From assembly GCA_964413055.1 (NCBI GenBank), contig CAYPRB010000010.1, forward strand, positions 1 to 64,000: a DNA stretch of 64,000 nucleotides, given 5' to 3'. This stretch comes from UBA3102 sp964413055 (lineage in GTDB: Bacteria; Bacillota; Desulfotomaculia; Desulfotomaculales; Pelotomaculaceae). A program made the position numbers and the translations under genes. Shown one piece after another: positions 52,191-61,585 of this stretch; the stretch's first letter is position 1, and each line of letters opens with the position of its first letter. The notes beneath the pieces are model-generated. The model saw nothing but the letters and a program-made list of their open reading frames with translations, did not search any database and had not been told where the DNA came from.

Positions 52191-53090
52191 AAGGCATTTA
52201 CCTTTATTCGCCTGGCTAACGGTATACCTTTCGACCCGGACGGGATCAGGGTTATAGTTAGTCCCCAAGGTGAAATTGTAAGTTACGATTGCAACTGGCA
52301 CGCGGTCCGGTTTGCCGACCCCGGAAAAACAATTTCCCGGGAGGAAGCCGGAAAATTATTTCAGGAAAAAATGTTTTTACAACCGGTTTACTTTATTCCC
52401 AGGGAACAGGAGAATCCCAAGTTGGAAAAGAACCCCGTGGTAGCACTCAGGTTTGCCCATCCTCAGGAAAGCGGGATTGATGCCCGTACCGGGCAGTTGG
52501 TGAGTACCGCCCGGTTCAGTACGGGCGCTCAGGGCCAGGATTATGAAATACCCCGGGACCACTGGGCTGCCGTGCCGCTGGCATTTATTGCCCGCAGCGG
52601 GTTGCTGCCGGAAAAAGATTTTGCTCCTGACAGCCCGGTGCGCCGCAGGGATGCCGTCCGGGTATTGGCAGGAGTCACAGATTCGGGTAACCGTTCACCC
52701 GGAGAAAACGATCAAGCCACCGGTTTTAACGATATTACGCCAAATGATCCTGATTTCAGCGCGATTCAAACTGCCGTAAGCAGTGGAATACTTAGCGGCA
52801 CCGGGAACTTCAAACCAGACCAGCCGTTGACGCGGGATACCCTAGCCGTGTGGCTGGTCAAGGCGCTGGGTTACGATGAAGTTGCGGCAATGCCGGTGAA
52901 AATAGAACTAAAAACCACTGACGCGGCACAGGTACCGGAGAGTTCACATAATTACGCGGCCATTGCCTGCGGTCTGGGATTGATGCAGGGTGACGATGAA
53001 GGCCGTTTTCGCCCCCTGGACCAGGTTATCTGGGCTGAATTGGCGGTGTTGGTAACCAGGGCGGCACACAATCTGCAGACAGTTAGGTGA
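52191..53090 (+). pseudogene. 5'-truncated YcdB/SLH paralogue
   Basis: The open frame begins at 52191, just after an in-frame TAG, and from its first codons encodes the middle of a YcdB repeat (FIRLANGIPF, VIVSPQGEIVSYDCNW), followed by three SLH motifs (WAAVPLAFIARSG, FSAIQTAVSSGIL, YAAIACGLGLMQG). No ATG, GTG or TTG exists before ATG 52371, which is inside the repeat and would leave no signal peptide. An AGAAGGGGGT ribosome-binding site remains at 52168-52177. This looks like a deletion joining the leader to the mid-gene. Production of a 239-residue product from 52371 is possible, but it would not be exported by a normal signal. Confidence 0.75.
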
Positions 53091-53709
53091 TTTTAAGCTT
53101 TTTATTAAAGTAATGGGTGGCATAAACCGCGGCCAGCGGGTTGTGTCCCGTTGCCCGGTCCTTTACCGCCAGAACAGTAATGGGGGCACGGGAATATTTA
53201 ATGAATAAAGTATCATGTCCCACGCAAAGGCCAAGGAGAATATTCATATCGGTTAGTTCTTTATTTAAAAGCATTGCCTGGGCCACAGGGTTGCACATAG
53301 CTTCAAAACGGCCCGGGCGTACTTTTTCCTCGTCCTTGATACCCAGTTCTTCTTTTGGCCGGCTTCCGGTTTTACACATTACCGAAGCGACCTGAAAACC
53401 ATTATCTTCAAATATTTTAGTTACTTCCAAAGCTTCCCGGCGCAAGCCGACGCAAAAGGCCAGACCCAGCTTTTTGAAACCGGAACGCCGGGAGAATTCC
53501 ATGATTTCGCGGATCCGGGGCCAGTTTCCGTAACCGGTTGCTTCGACCCGCGCCGAATTGTAGGCCAGGCTGCCGGTAACCTCATCCCGGTAAGCGGCTG
53601 CAGCTTCTTCGATTAAATCATTATGATTACGCATCGGACAATTAGCGGGGAATTTTTCCGCATCCTTTATATAGCAGGAATAGATACCGCATTTAGCACA
53701 ATTTATCAT
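53083..53709 (-). CDS. DUF1847 family protein
   Basis: 208 residues starting with a Cys-rich block INCAKCGIYSCY, with CPM nearby and further conserved Cys in GLAFCVGL, VASVMCKTG, FEAMCNPVAQA and LLGLCVGHD. This matches DUF1847, a family of probable metal proteins of unknown function from anaerobes. The 3' end overlaps the preceding pseudogene by 8 nt in convergent orientation. Confidence 0.85.
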   Translation of the reverse strand: MINCAKCGIYSCYIKDAEKFPANCPMRNHNDLIEEAAAAYRDEVTGSLAYNSARVEATGYGNWPRIREIMEFSRRSGFKKLGLAFCVGLRREALEVTKIFEDNGFQVASVMCKTGSRPKEELGIKDEEKVRPGRFEAMCNPVAQAMLLNKELTDMNILLGLCVGHDTLFIKYSRAPITVLAVKDRATGHNPLAAVYATHYFNKKLKIT

Positions 53710-53835
53710 CTTGGTTTACTCCTCCATTCTTATAATTTATATTAAAGATTCCTTGGAAGTGGTTTGAGATCCTCCCGGGGTAATAGATTTTTTTGGCTTA
53801 TAGTAAATTACCTCAAATTAACAGGAGTATTAGGA

Positions 53836-54543
53836 GTGAAACGGTTGCAGTTAAAAAGCTTTCATATGGTGCTGGTAACGGTAAGCATTGCTGTTGGTAT
53901 AATATTTGCGTTGCAGTTCCGGACGATACAAGATATCCGGGAAAGCGAAGCGTTCCGGAGGACCCAGATTTTATCCGGCCAGGTGTCGCAAATGAAGAAG
54001 GAACGTGATGTTTTGCAGGCGGAAGTAGCCACGATGCATGACCGGTTGGATAAACTATCAACCGGTCCTTTATCGGAACCGCTCAAAAAAGAAATGCTGC
54101 AAGCGAAAATTTTAGCCGGTGTTACCGGACTGGCGGGCAGCGGAGTAAAAGTTACCTTGAAAGACAGCAATATTTCCCTGGCACCCGGCGAAAACCCAAA
54201 CCTCTACGTGGTACATGACGAAGACATTTTAAGAGTGGTAAACGAATTAAAAGCGTCGGGAGCAGAGGGCATTGCCGTTAATGACCAGCGTTTAATAAGT
54301 TCGACCGGAGTAAAATGCAACGGTCCCACGATCAGAATCAATGGAAAGGTACTTGCTTCTCCGTATGTCATATCTGCCATAGGAGATCCCGATACCCTGG
54401 AAAGCGCCATCAAAATGAAGGGCGGGGTAGCCGATACCCTGCAATTTTTCGGCATTCAGGTTTTGGTGAAAAAACTGGACCAGATTAAACTCCCGGCTTA
54501 TCCAGGAGTGTTCAGTTATGAATATGCTGTTCAGACAGGTTAG
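53836..54543 (+). CDS. DUF881 family protein (first copy)
   Basis: 235 residues. One membrane segment (about 10-27), a coiled-coil stretch (VSQMKKERDVLQAEVATMHDRL) and the DUF881 domain with GLAGSGVKVTLKD, EDILRVVNELKASGAEGIAVNDQRL and PYVISAIGDPDTLESA. Such proteins often neighbour cell-division or sporulation genes; their exact role is not defined. GTG at 53836 has AGGAG 8 nt upstream and is preferred over the longer frame at 53764. Confidence 0.88.
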   Translation: MKRLQLKSFHMVLVTVSIAVGIIFALQFRTIQDIRESEAFRRTQILSGQVSQMKKERDVLQAEVATMHDRLDKLSTGPLSEPLKKEMLQAKILAGVTGLAGSGVKVTLKDSNISLAPGENPNLYVVHDEDILRVVNELKASGAEGIAVNDQRLISSTGVKCNGPTIRINGKVLASPYVISAIGDPDTLESAIKMKGGVADTLQFFGIQVLVKKLDQIKLPAYPGVFSYEYAVQTG

Positions 54544-54595
54544 GAATATTCATGTAAAAAGGTAATAAAAGTTTTTTTCCCCGGGGGAGATAGGC

Positions 54596-55315
54596 TTGAA
54601 GAAATTTGTTTACTTATCCGTTATAGTTACCACTTTCATATTGGGACTGATGCTGGCCTTCCAATTTCGTGCCACCAGTACCGGGGACAACACTCCCCCC
54701 GACAGAGAGCAGGAATTAGCCCAGGAAAAAGAGCAATTGATCGAGGACCTGGCTCAACTTCAAAAAGAAGTCGCCGATCTTTCCGTTAAACTGGAACAGG
54801 CTAATTTAGGACAGGCCGAGGCTAAAGAGATATTTATAGAAGAGCTGGACAAAATGAAGCGCTGTGCCGGTTTGGTCCCGTTATCCGGACCGGGATTGAA
54901 AGTTGTAATTAAAGATAACTTTCCGGAACGAGAAATAACGGAGTTTAATCTTAATTCTAACCATGTTACCGACCTGGATATTTTGAAAATTGTTAATGAA
55001 TTGTTCAATGCCGGAGCAGAAGCCGTTGCCGTAAACGGCCAGCGTGTTCTTGCCGTCAGTGAAATTCGCCTGGCCGGCAATCATATCAATATTAATGCGG
55101 TTCCTATTTCGGCACCTTATCATATTATTGCCGTTGGTGACGGGAAAGCACTGAAAAGCAGGCTGGAAATAAGAGAAGGATTGGTTGAATTATTAAGAAG
55201 CACCGGTATTTCAATAGTAATAGAAGAGGTGGAACATCTGGTGATACCGGGTTATACCGGACAAATTTATTTTCAATATGCTGCACCGGTACAAAATGAG
55301 CAAGATGAATGCTAA
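54596..55315 (+). CDS. DUF881 family protein (second copy)
   Basis: 239 residues with the same plan as the preceding gene: an N-terminal membrane segment (FVYLSVIVTTFILGLMLA), a coiled coil (about 40-75) and DUF881 with GLVPLSGPGLKVVIKDN, ILKIVNELFNAGAEAVAVNGQR and PYHIIAVGDGKALKSR. TTG start behind GGGGGAGAT. Tandem DUF881 genes suggest a hetero-oligomer (inference). Confidence 0.88.
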   Translation: MKKFVYLSVIVTTFILGLMLAFQFRATSTGDNTPPDREQELAQEKEQLIEDLAQLQKEVADLSVKLEQANLGQAEAKEIFIEELDKMKRCAGLVPLSGPGLKVVIKDNFPEREITEFNLNSNHVTDLDILKIVNELFNAGAEAVAVNGQRVLAVSEIRLAGNHININAVPISAPYHIIAVGDGKALKSRLEIREGLVELLRSTGISIVIEEVEHLVIPGYTGQIYFQYAAPVQNEQDEC

Positions 55316-55453
55316 ACAGCAGCAAAAAATACGCTTTTATTTAACTTTTTCCTGTCTTATGATTACATTTCGGAAGTTATCCCGTCTGTATAATTAACAA
55401 AGCTTTGTTAGCGGTCGCTTTGCGATCTAAGTCAGGTGGTCAGGAGAATTTTT

Positions 55454-56005
55454 ATGAAACCGGAAGCTGAATATGAAAATAAAGCAGGTACTTCCTTTGA
55501 GGAGCTTTACGACCGGCAATTTGACGCGGTAAACCGGTATCTTCGTTACCGGATCAGAAGCTCCTGGGATGCGGATGATCTTACCGCGACAGTATTCCTG
55601 AAAGCACTGGAACATTTCCACCAATACCGGGGTGAAGCACCGGTGGTGGTCTGGCTTTTCCGGATCGCGCATAACTGCTATGTTGATTATTTACGAGGAC
55701 GCAGGGAAAAGGTGTTTCCGGAAGAAAAGATGCTGCTTTACAACAATTTTCCCTCCGGGCCGGAAGAGGAATTATTGCGGGAAGAAGAAGTACATCAGCT
55801 TAGAAAAATGCTGTGGCATTTGACCCGTTCTCAGAGAGACGTGGTGTCTCTGCGGTATGCTGGTGAATTGAAGTTCAGCCAGATTGCCATGGTATTGGGA
55901 AAATCAGAATCTGCGGTGAGAATGATTCACCACCGCGCGCTTAAGTCGTTGCGGGCAAATTTTTTCATTATTGAGGAGAGGGGTGAAAGTGTTGCGCGAG
56001 GGTGA
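55454..56005 (+). CDS. ECF-type RNA polymerase sigma factor
   Basis: 183 residues. Region 2 (about 12-80; FEELYDRQFDAVNRYL, WDADDLTATVFLKAL, VVWLFRIAHNCYVDYLR) and region 4 (about 115-170; LTRSQRDVVSLRYAGEL, QIAMVLGKSESAVRMIHHRALKSL in parts) are both complete. ATG at 55454 has CAGGAGAA about 8 nt upstream. It overlaps the next gene by 17 nt, so that membrane protein is the likely anti-sigma partner and the operon is probably autoregulated. Confidence 0.93.
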   Translation: MKPEAEYENKAGTSFEELYDRQFDAVNRYLRYRIRSSWDADDLTATVFLKALEHFHQYRGEAPVVVWLFRIAHNCYVDYLRGRREKVFPEEKMLLYNNFPSGPEEELLREEEVHQLRKMLWHLTRSQRDVVSLRYAGELKFSQIAMVLGKSESAVRMIHHRALKSLRANFFIIEERGESVARG

Positions 56006-57407
56006 TAAAAACAAGGATAAGTCCCCGGGCAAAGTCACCCCGATCGCCCCCTACAGGGACAATCTGGAAGAAGAAAAACCGGTTCGTGCACCGGTTAAAG
56101 GCTCTTTAGATGAGTTATTGGTACATATGCACCGGGTACGTGAGACCATACCGGTCAACCGGCAGCTGCGGGAAGAACTGAAGTTACGGCTGGCCGAACT
56201 CCAAGACGGGCGGGAAACAACCGGTTTTCACGATGCTACCGGCACGGCAGGGGAGAATAAGACGGGGTTTCATGTCCGGTATTTATTATGGCTTGTCCCG
56301 GCGGTACTACTGCTGGCGGTGTTATGCTGGATGTGGTGGTCGGTGACGGCGCCAAAAACGCTGGAAGCGGGCACCACTAAAGAGATCAGAAGCTTTTGGC
56401 TGGAGGACCGGCCGTTGGAATTTGTTTGCACGCCGCAAATGCAGGGTGTTTGGGTAATCAGGAACGGCCAACTGCTGTTTTTGAACCGTTACGGTAATAA
56501 CACCGGCTCCGTCAAACCTTCCGGGGAGTGGTCTTTTACGGAACTCGCCATGACCCGTACGGGTGATAAACTGGCGCTGGTTAGGCAGGATGAGCGTGGG
56601 AGGGAAGAAATTATTGCGGCAAAACTACCGTTTTCGTTACCGGAAGACAGTGCCGTGGAAACCCTGGAGAAGGTTTTAAGCAGGGCGGAAGTGACCGTCA
56701 AGGCGGGGCCGGGGGAAGGTTTGTCCGGTATAGCCTGGTCGCCTGACGGAAAAGTTCTGGCCTATACCATAAGTGTATCCGGTGACGCCCAAAAAATCTA
56801 CCTACTGGGAGAGGAAGATGAAGCACCGGTGTGCGTTGGTCCGGGGAAACACCCCTCCTGGTCTCCCGACGGTTCCCGTCTGGTGGTGGAACGTGCCGGG
56901 GATAAAGGACAGTCTGAGCTGTGGTTGACCGGACCGGGTAACGGGAAGGAAATATTTCTTGGGGAGGGCGGTTGCCCGGTATGGAGTGCGCAGGGTTATC
57001 TAGCCTTTATCAAGGTCAACACCACTGAACGGGTACTTACCTACCAACCCGACGGTTCCCCTTTGTTCAGCATCCGGCAGCTCCAGGATGAAATCAGGAC
57101 TTTAAACCTGAAAGATGTTTCTAGTTTCATACAAGAGGAGGACCGGTCACTGCTTCCCGGCGACAGTTTGTTGCTGGCGCCGGAAACCGGGCCGGGCGCG
57201 GATGAATTGAACTGGCTGCGCAGCCTGGAACTGGAAGGAGTACGTGAACCCCGGACCTTATTGCTCAACCGGTTAAATAATTATGACAACTTAAACTTTA
57301 GTCCGGACGGTAAATCCTTGCTGGCAGCACGCCGGAGCGGTGGCACGGTTACTCTGCTAAAGGTGGATTTGCAAGAAAGGCTGGTTAAAGGTGGTGAAAA
57401 ACTATGA
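55989..57407 (+). CDS. Membrane protein with TolB-like beta-propeller, probable anti-sigma factor
   Basis: 472 residues. A cytoplasmic N-terminus of about 95 residues (with RETIPVNRQLREELKLRLAEL in two parts) and one membrane segment (about 97-117; LLWLVPAVLLLAVLCW) precede an external propeller. The repeats GIAWSPDGKVLAYT, HPSWSPDGSRLVVE, CPVWSAQGYLAFI and NFSPDGKSLLAARR are TolB/WD40-like. The sigma-gene overlap and this topology suggest an anti-sigma factor that senses a ligand outside; no zinc-binding HxxxCxxC is present. GTG at 55989 is chosen; GTG 55983 is an alternative. Confidence 0.7.
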   Translation: MLREGDKNKDKSPGKVTPIAPYRDNLEEEKPVRAPVKGSLDELLVHMHRVRETIPVNRQLREELKLRLAELQDGRETTGFHDATGTAGENKTGFHVRYLLWLVPAVLLLAVLCWMWWSVTAPKTLEAGTTKEIRSFWLEDRPLEFVCTPQMQGVWVIRNGQLLFLNRYGNNTGSVKPSGEWSFTELAMTRTGDKLALVRQDERGREEIIAAKLPFSLPEDSAVETLEKVLSRAEVTVKAGPGEGLSGIAWSPDGKVLAYTISVSGDAQKIYLLGEEDEAPVCVGPGKHPSWSPDGSRLVVERAGDKGQSELWLTGPGNGKEIFLGEGGCPVWSAQGYLAFIKVNTTERVLTYQPDGSPLFSIRQLQDEIRTLNLKDVSSFIQEEDRSLLPGDSLLLAPETGPGADELNWLRSLELEGVREPRTLLLNRLNNYDNLNFSPDGKSLLAARRSGGTVTLLKVDLQERLVKGGEKL

Positions 57408-59722
57408 AAAGCAAAATTGAATTGTATTGCAGCGTTTTAATATTTGTTGTTGTGGCACTGGTGGCTGCGGCAACGGTCTTACCCGCACCGGCCGCAGCCG
57501 CGGTCGGTATCAAAGTATACCCGGGCCTGGGCGGAGTTTATAAAGCCGAGCAACCGTTAAAGCTGACTGTTACCGTCGAAAACACGGGACCGTCAATTGA
57601 GGGCAGGCTCCTGGTAAGGCTGGATGAAGACCGGTACAGAAACAACCTGGCCCGGTTCACTACGCAGGTCAATGTTCCGGCGGGAGCCAGCAAAAAATAT
57701 AATCTGATTATACCCGGAGAATTCGCCAGGGCCCAGCCGGTAGTGCAACTTTATGCCGGCGATGTCCTGCTGGCGCAGTCCAGAGTAGAAGGCACCATGG
57801 TCAGCGGGAACCGGGTAGCCGTTGCTTTAAGCGAAAGCATTACCGGGGATGGTAGCGGCCTGCAAAACTGGCTTTCCAAGGAAGAAGGCTCCCAAATCAA
57901 CTTGAAGTACCTGTCGCCGGGTGAACTGCCCGCGGATCCCCTGCTGCTGGATCATGCCGACATAATAATGACCGATGCCGCCGGCGGTTCGCAGTTAAAC
58001 GCAAGTCAGGTACAGATGGTTAAAGATTGGGTGCGCCTGGGAGGCACCCTGGTACTGTTTGCCGGGGCTGAAAACGGTATCGCCGGCTGTTTTTCAGATA
58101 TCAGTCCGGTGCAGCTTACCGGCCACACGGCAATTGCCGGGAATCTTGGTGGGCTGCGTTCCGGCGCGCCGCTGGAGACAGCCGCCGGAAGGCTCGTGGC
58201 CGGGCGGGTATTGGCGGGGGAGGACGGTGTCCCGGTACTGGCCGGCCGGAAATTGGGCCGGGGCCAGGTCTTATACTGCGGGGTTGCCCCGGATGCTCTC
58301 GGCACTGAATCACAGGAATTATGGTCAACCTTATTTGGTGTCAATCAAAAATCAGGCGCGGAACTTTTACAAACGGACAAACTTTCTGTTTGGAGACCGA
58401 ACAACAGTCTGATCAACGCCAGTTCGTATTTGCCCGGGCTTACGGTGCCGGTATTATTGTTGGTTGCGCTGTGGCTGGCTTATGTTATAGCCTTAGGGCC
58501 GCTGCTTTATTTCATACTGCGCCGGACGGACCGGAGGGACTGGGCCTGGGTGCTGGTGCCTGCGGCGGCACTGGTTACCGCCGGTTGTTTTTACTTGCTT
58601 GCACCGGTTAACCGGCTTCAAAACCACCTGTCACAAACCCTGGCCACGGTGGAAATATTTACTCCGGAACTGGCCGAAGTGAGGACGGGAACGAGTATTG
58701 TATTCCCCCGGGGAGGCAATCTTACCGTTCAGGTGCCCAACAATATTTACGCCGTTCCTACGGATTATTACGGCAATAATACCATGCCCGTAACGGTTTG
58801 CCGGGATCAAGACCATACCGGTATTGAATTTAAGGATATTGAGTTCGGTTCTCTGCGTAAAATCTACACTTACGGGCTACAGCGGGAATTCGGCATTATT
58901 GAAGGAGAGTTGTATATCAAAGAAAAACGCGTGGTAGGCGATTTAATCAATAAAACCGGACTTGACTTGCGTGATTGCAGGCTGGTCCTGGGAGGCCGGG
59001 TGGTTAAGCTGGGTGCGTTATCTGCGGGAGAAGCCGTTCACATAGATGAGACGCAGGAAATATGGCAAGGATTTCCAAGCCAGGCGATGCTTTTCACGGA
59101 GCTTGGGATTGGGGGCAGGTCAAGCCGGCCCGGGGAGCCGTTTTTTCTCGAGCGCCAGATGATGATGTCCGGGTTGGTGCAGGGGAACAACGGTTATCTG
59201 TCCGGAGTTCAATTTTTAGGCTGGCACGACGGAGTACCGGATATTTTCGAAATAAAAGGGAATTCCGGTCAAAAAGATGACCGTGGGATGATTTTAGTCA
59301 AGCAGAATATCAATATGGAATTGGCAGAAGGTAAATTCCGTCTTCCGGCAGGTATAATTAAGCCGCACTCCGTTATCAATAGTCAGCAACCAATTCAATA
59401 CCGGGAAGAAAAAGTTGTGCGTGGCCGGACCGCAAACTTGTCTTACTGTATCAGTGACGCCGAATTAGGGCCTGATTTCACGGTCGAAGCCCTGGAACTG
59501 CAAAAAGTCCGCGGACAATTCTCTTGCACGGTTGAAATTTATAATTTTCAACAAGATGAATGGGAAACTGTTAACGGTACCGAAAAAAGAATTGCCGGAG
59601 ATGATCTGGCCCTTTATATGCATGACGACAAAATAATGGTCAGGTTAACCCAAACGGGAGAGATATTTGATTTTCAGCAGGTTTGGCCCGGTCTGGCAGT
59701 GGAAGGGGTGGTAGCCTCATGA
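57404..59722 (+). CDS. Large membrane protein linked to an ABC exporter, unknown
   Basis: 772 residues. A signal or anchor sequence (about 10-32) is followed by a beta-sandwich region (about 35-130; LKLTVTVENTGPSIEG), an alpha/beta domain (about 140-310; DHADIIMTDAAGG, VKDWVRLGGTLVLFAG) resembling GldG/DUF4350-type domains, two membrane helices (about 345-370 and 380-403) and a long external C-terminus. It overlaps its upstream neighbour by 4 nt (ATGA) and the ABC ATPase by 4 nt, so it is an integral part of this exporter system. I do not assign a substrate. Confidence 0.7.
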   Translation: MKSKIELYCSVLIFVVVALVAAATVLPAPAAAAVGIKVYPGLGGVYKAEQPLKLTVTVENTGPSIEGRLLVRLDEDRYRNNLARFTTQVNVPAGASKKYNLIIPGEFARAQPVVQLYAGDVLLAQSRVEGTMVSGNRVAVALSESITGDGSGLQNWLSKEEGSQINLKYLSPGELPADPLLLDHADIIMTDAAGGSQLNASQVQMVKDWVRLGGTLVLFAGAENGIAGCFSDISPVQLTGHTAIAGNLGGLRSGAPLETAAGRLVAGRVLAGEDGVPVLAGRKLGRGQVLYCGVAPDALGTESQELWSTLFGVNQKSGAELLQTDKLSVWRPNNSLINASSYLPGLTVPVLLLVALWLAYVIALGPLLYFILRRTDRRDWAWVLVPAAALVTAGCFYLLAPVNRLQNHLSQTLATVEIFTPELAEVRTGTSIVFPRGGNLTVQVPNNIYAVPTDYYGNNTMPVTVCRDQDHTGIEFKDIEFGSLRKIYTYGLQREFGIIEGELYIKEKRVVGDLINKTGLDLRDCRLVLGGRVVKLGALSAGEAVHIDETQEIWQGFPSQAMLFTELGIGGRSSRPGEPFFLERQMMMSGLVQGNNGYLSGVQFLGWHDGVPDIFEIKGNSGQKDDRGMILVKQNINMELAEGKFRLPAGIIKPHSVINSQQPIQYREEKVVRGRTANLSYCISDAELGPDFTVEALELQKVRGQFSCTVEIYNFQQDEWETVNGTEKRIAGDDLALYMHDDKIMVRLTQTGEIFDFQQVWPGLAVEGVVAS

Positions 59723-60660
59723 TTGAGTTTAATCAGGTAAGTAAAAATTTTGGTACTGTCAAGGCGCTGGACCAATTCAGCCTCGAGGTGCGCGAGGGTA
59801 TGGTTTACGGTCTGATCGGGCCCAATGGCGCCGGTAAAACTACGGCCATGAGTATCCTGGCTACCCTGCTGCTGCCTGATGCGGGTACGGCCAGGATTGA
59901 CGGCCGGGACGTGACCAGCGCTACCATGGACGTACGGGGAATGATCGGTTACATGCCCGACTTTTTCGGGGTTTACGATGGTCTGCGGGCCGGTGAATAC
60001 CTGGATTTTTTTGCCGCTGCCTACCATATTCCGGTTGAACAGCGGCCCCACTTGATAAAAACGTTATTGGAGCTGGTTAATTTACCGGACAAAGCAGACG
60101 CCTACGTCGATTCCCTTTCCAGGGGGATGAAACAGCGTCTGGCACTGGCCCGCTGCCTGGTCCACGATCCCAAGGTCTTGATCCTCGATGAGCCGGCTTC
60201 CGGCCTTGACCCCAGAGCCAGGGTGGAAATGAAAGAAATCATAAAACAATTAAAACATTTACGCAAGACAATTCTAATCAGTTCGCACATCCTCCCGGAG
60301 TTGGCGGAAATTTGTGACCAGGTTGCGATCATGGATACCGGTAAGCTGGTTGCCTGCGGGACCATGGCGGAAATGACCGCGGCCACCAGGGGTACCAGAC
60401 AGATTAAAGCAGTGGTGCTGGAACGGACAGAAGAACTGGTTACCTTTCTGTCTTCCCGTCCGGGCGTTACCGGTTCTTTTTCCGACGGGGCAGCGGCAAC
60501 TTTCTTATTCAACGGGAGCCGGGCGGAACAGGTGGCGCTTTTACAAGAAATAGTTGATGCCGGATGGCCTGTGGCCGAGTTTGTCGAAGTGAAACGCAAC
60601 CTGGAAGAGGCTTTCATGGCCGTAACCGGTGAGGAGGTTGATAATGTTGGCGGAAATTAA
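59719..60660 (+). CDS. ABC transporter ATP-binding protein
   Basis: 313 residues. Walker A GPNGAGKTTAMS (about 37-48), signature LSRGMKQRLALAR, Walker B VLILDEPASGLDPRAR and a H-loop SSHILPELAEIC: all intact. The C-terminal 90 residues form the regulatory extension common to exporters of the NatA/GldA type. ATG at 59719 overlaps the upstream gene by 4 nt, and the 3' end overlaps the permease. Confidence 0.95.
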   Translation: MIEFNQVSKNFGTVKALDQFSLEVREGMVYGLIGPNGAGKTTAMSILATLLLPDAGTARIDGRDVTSATMDVRGMIGYMPDFFGVYDGLRAGEYLDFFAAAYHIPVEQRPHLIKTLLELVNLPDKADAYVDSLSRGMKQRLALARCLVHDPKVLILDEPASGLDPRARVEMKEIIKQLKHLRKTILISSHILPELAEICDQVAIMDTGKLVACGTMAEMTAATRGTRQIKAVVLERTEELVTFLSSRPGVTGSFSDGAAATFLFNGSRAEQVALLQEIVDAGWPVAEFVEVKRNLEEAFMAVTGEEVDNVGGN

Positions 60661-61513
60661 TCCGGTATTACTTAAAGAGCTACGCCAGCGCTTTCGCAGC
60701 GGAAAGGCCTTCTGGTTACTGGCGCTTTATCTGTTGGTGATCGGAGCATTTATCCTGGGTTTCATGTATTTGAATTGGCGTAATTCTCCGGGGATGTTCC
60801 AGCCGAATCGCAGCCGGGAGTTTTTCATGCTGCTCAGCGCCACGCAGCTGTTTCTGCTTGCCTTTGTGACGCCCGGACTGACTGCCGGCATAATCAGCGG
60901 GGAACGGGAAAAACAAACGCTGAACGTGCTGCTGACCACCCGCCTGACTCCCTGGCAGATCATCTGGAGCAAGCTGGCTTCAGCAAGCGCGTTTATGGTA
61001 TTGCTGGTTTTTGCCACCCTGCCGCTTTACAGCATCATATTTCTTTACGGCGGTATAGCGCCGGAACAGGTGCTGGGGATATTCGGCTTTTACCTGGTCA
61101 CCATGTACCTTTTCAGTTGTATCGGGGTGTTCTGCTCGACAGTTTTCAAAAGAACGGGTGCCAGTACCATCACCGCTTACGGACTGACTTTTGCCCTGTG
61201 TGCCGGCACCGGGTTTTTGGCGGCGTTCCTTTATGAAATAGACCATTTGCGCAGGCTGGAGGAGTGGACCACGGCAATATGGTCACCCGGCTTGATACCG
61301 TATACGGTTGAATTTTTACAGAATATTAACCCGGTATTTGTGTTTATGAGAATACTGGGCCAAAGCGGAATATCCAGTGACGTGAGTTTTAGCATCAGTT
61401 ACTGGACAATGCCCTACTGGGGAGTTTATACGGTATTTTATTTTGTTGCCGGCACCTTGCTTTTATACTACAGCTCAAGATTGCTGCATCCGCAAAGAAA
61501 ACGGCGAAAATAA
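60644..61513 (+). CDS. ABC transporter permease (NatB/GldF-like)
   Basis: 289 residues with about six membrane helices. The N-terminus INPVLLKELRQRFRSGKAFW is characteristic of ABC-2 type permeases, followed by GIISGEREKQTLNVLLTTRL, the conserved coupling segment. ATG at 60644 has AGGAGG (60632-60637) 6 nt upstream. It is the last gene of the sigma-factor operon. Confidence 0.92.
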   Translation: MLAEINPVLLKELRQRFRSGKAFWLLALYLLVIGAFILGFMYLNWRNSPGMFQPNRSREFFMLLSATQLFLLAFVTPGLTAGIISGEREKQTLNVLLTTRLTPWQIIWSKLASASAFMVLLVFATLPLYSIIFLYGGIAPEQVLGIFGFYLVTMYLFSCIGVFCSTVFKRTGASTITAYGLTFALCAGTGFLAAFLYEIDHLRRLEEWTTAIWSPGLIPYTVEFLQNINPVFVFMRILGQSGISSDVSFSISYWTMPYWGVYTVFYFVAGTLLLYYSSRLLHPQRKRRK

Positions 61514-61585
61514 TTCATTCCGGAATATTAACCTCCGGCCGGGAAATACTTCATTATAATCAAAACTTTTAGGCAGGAGATAAAA

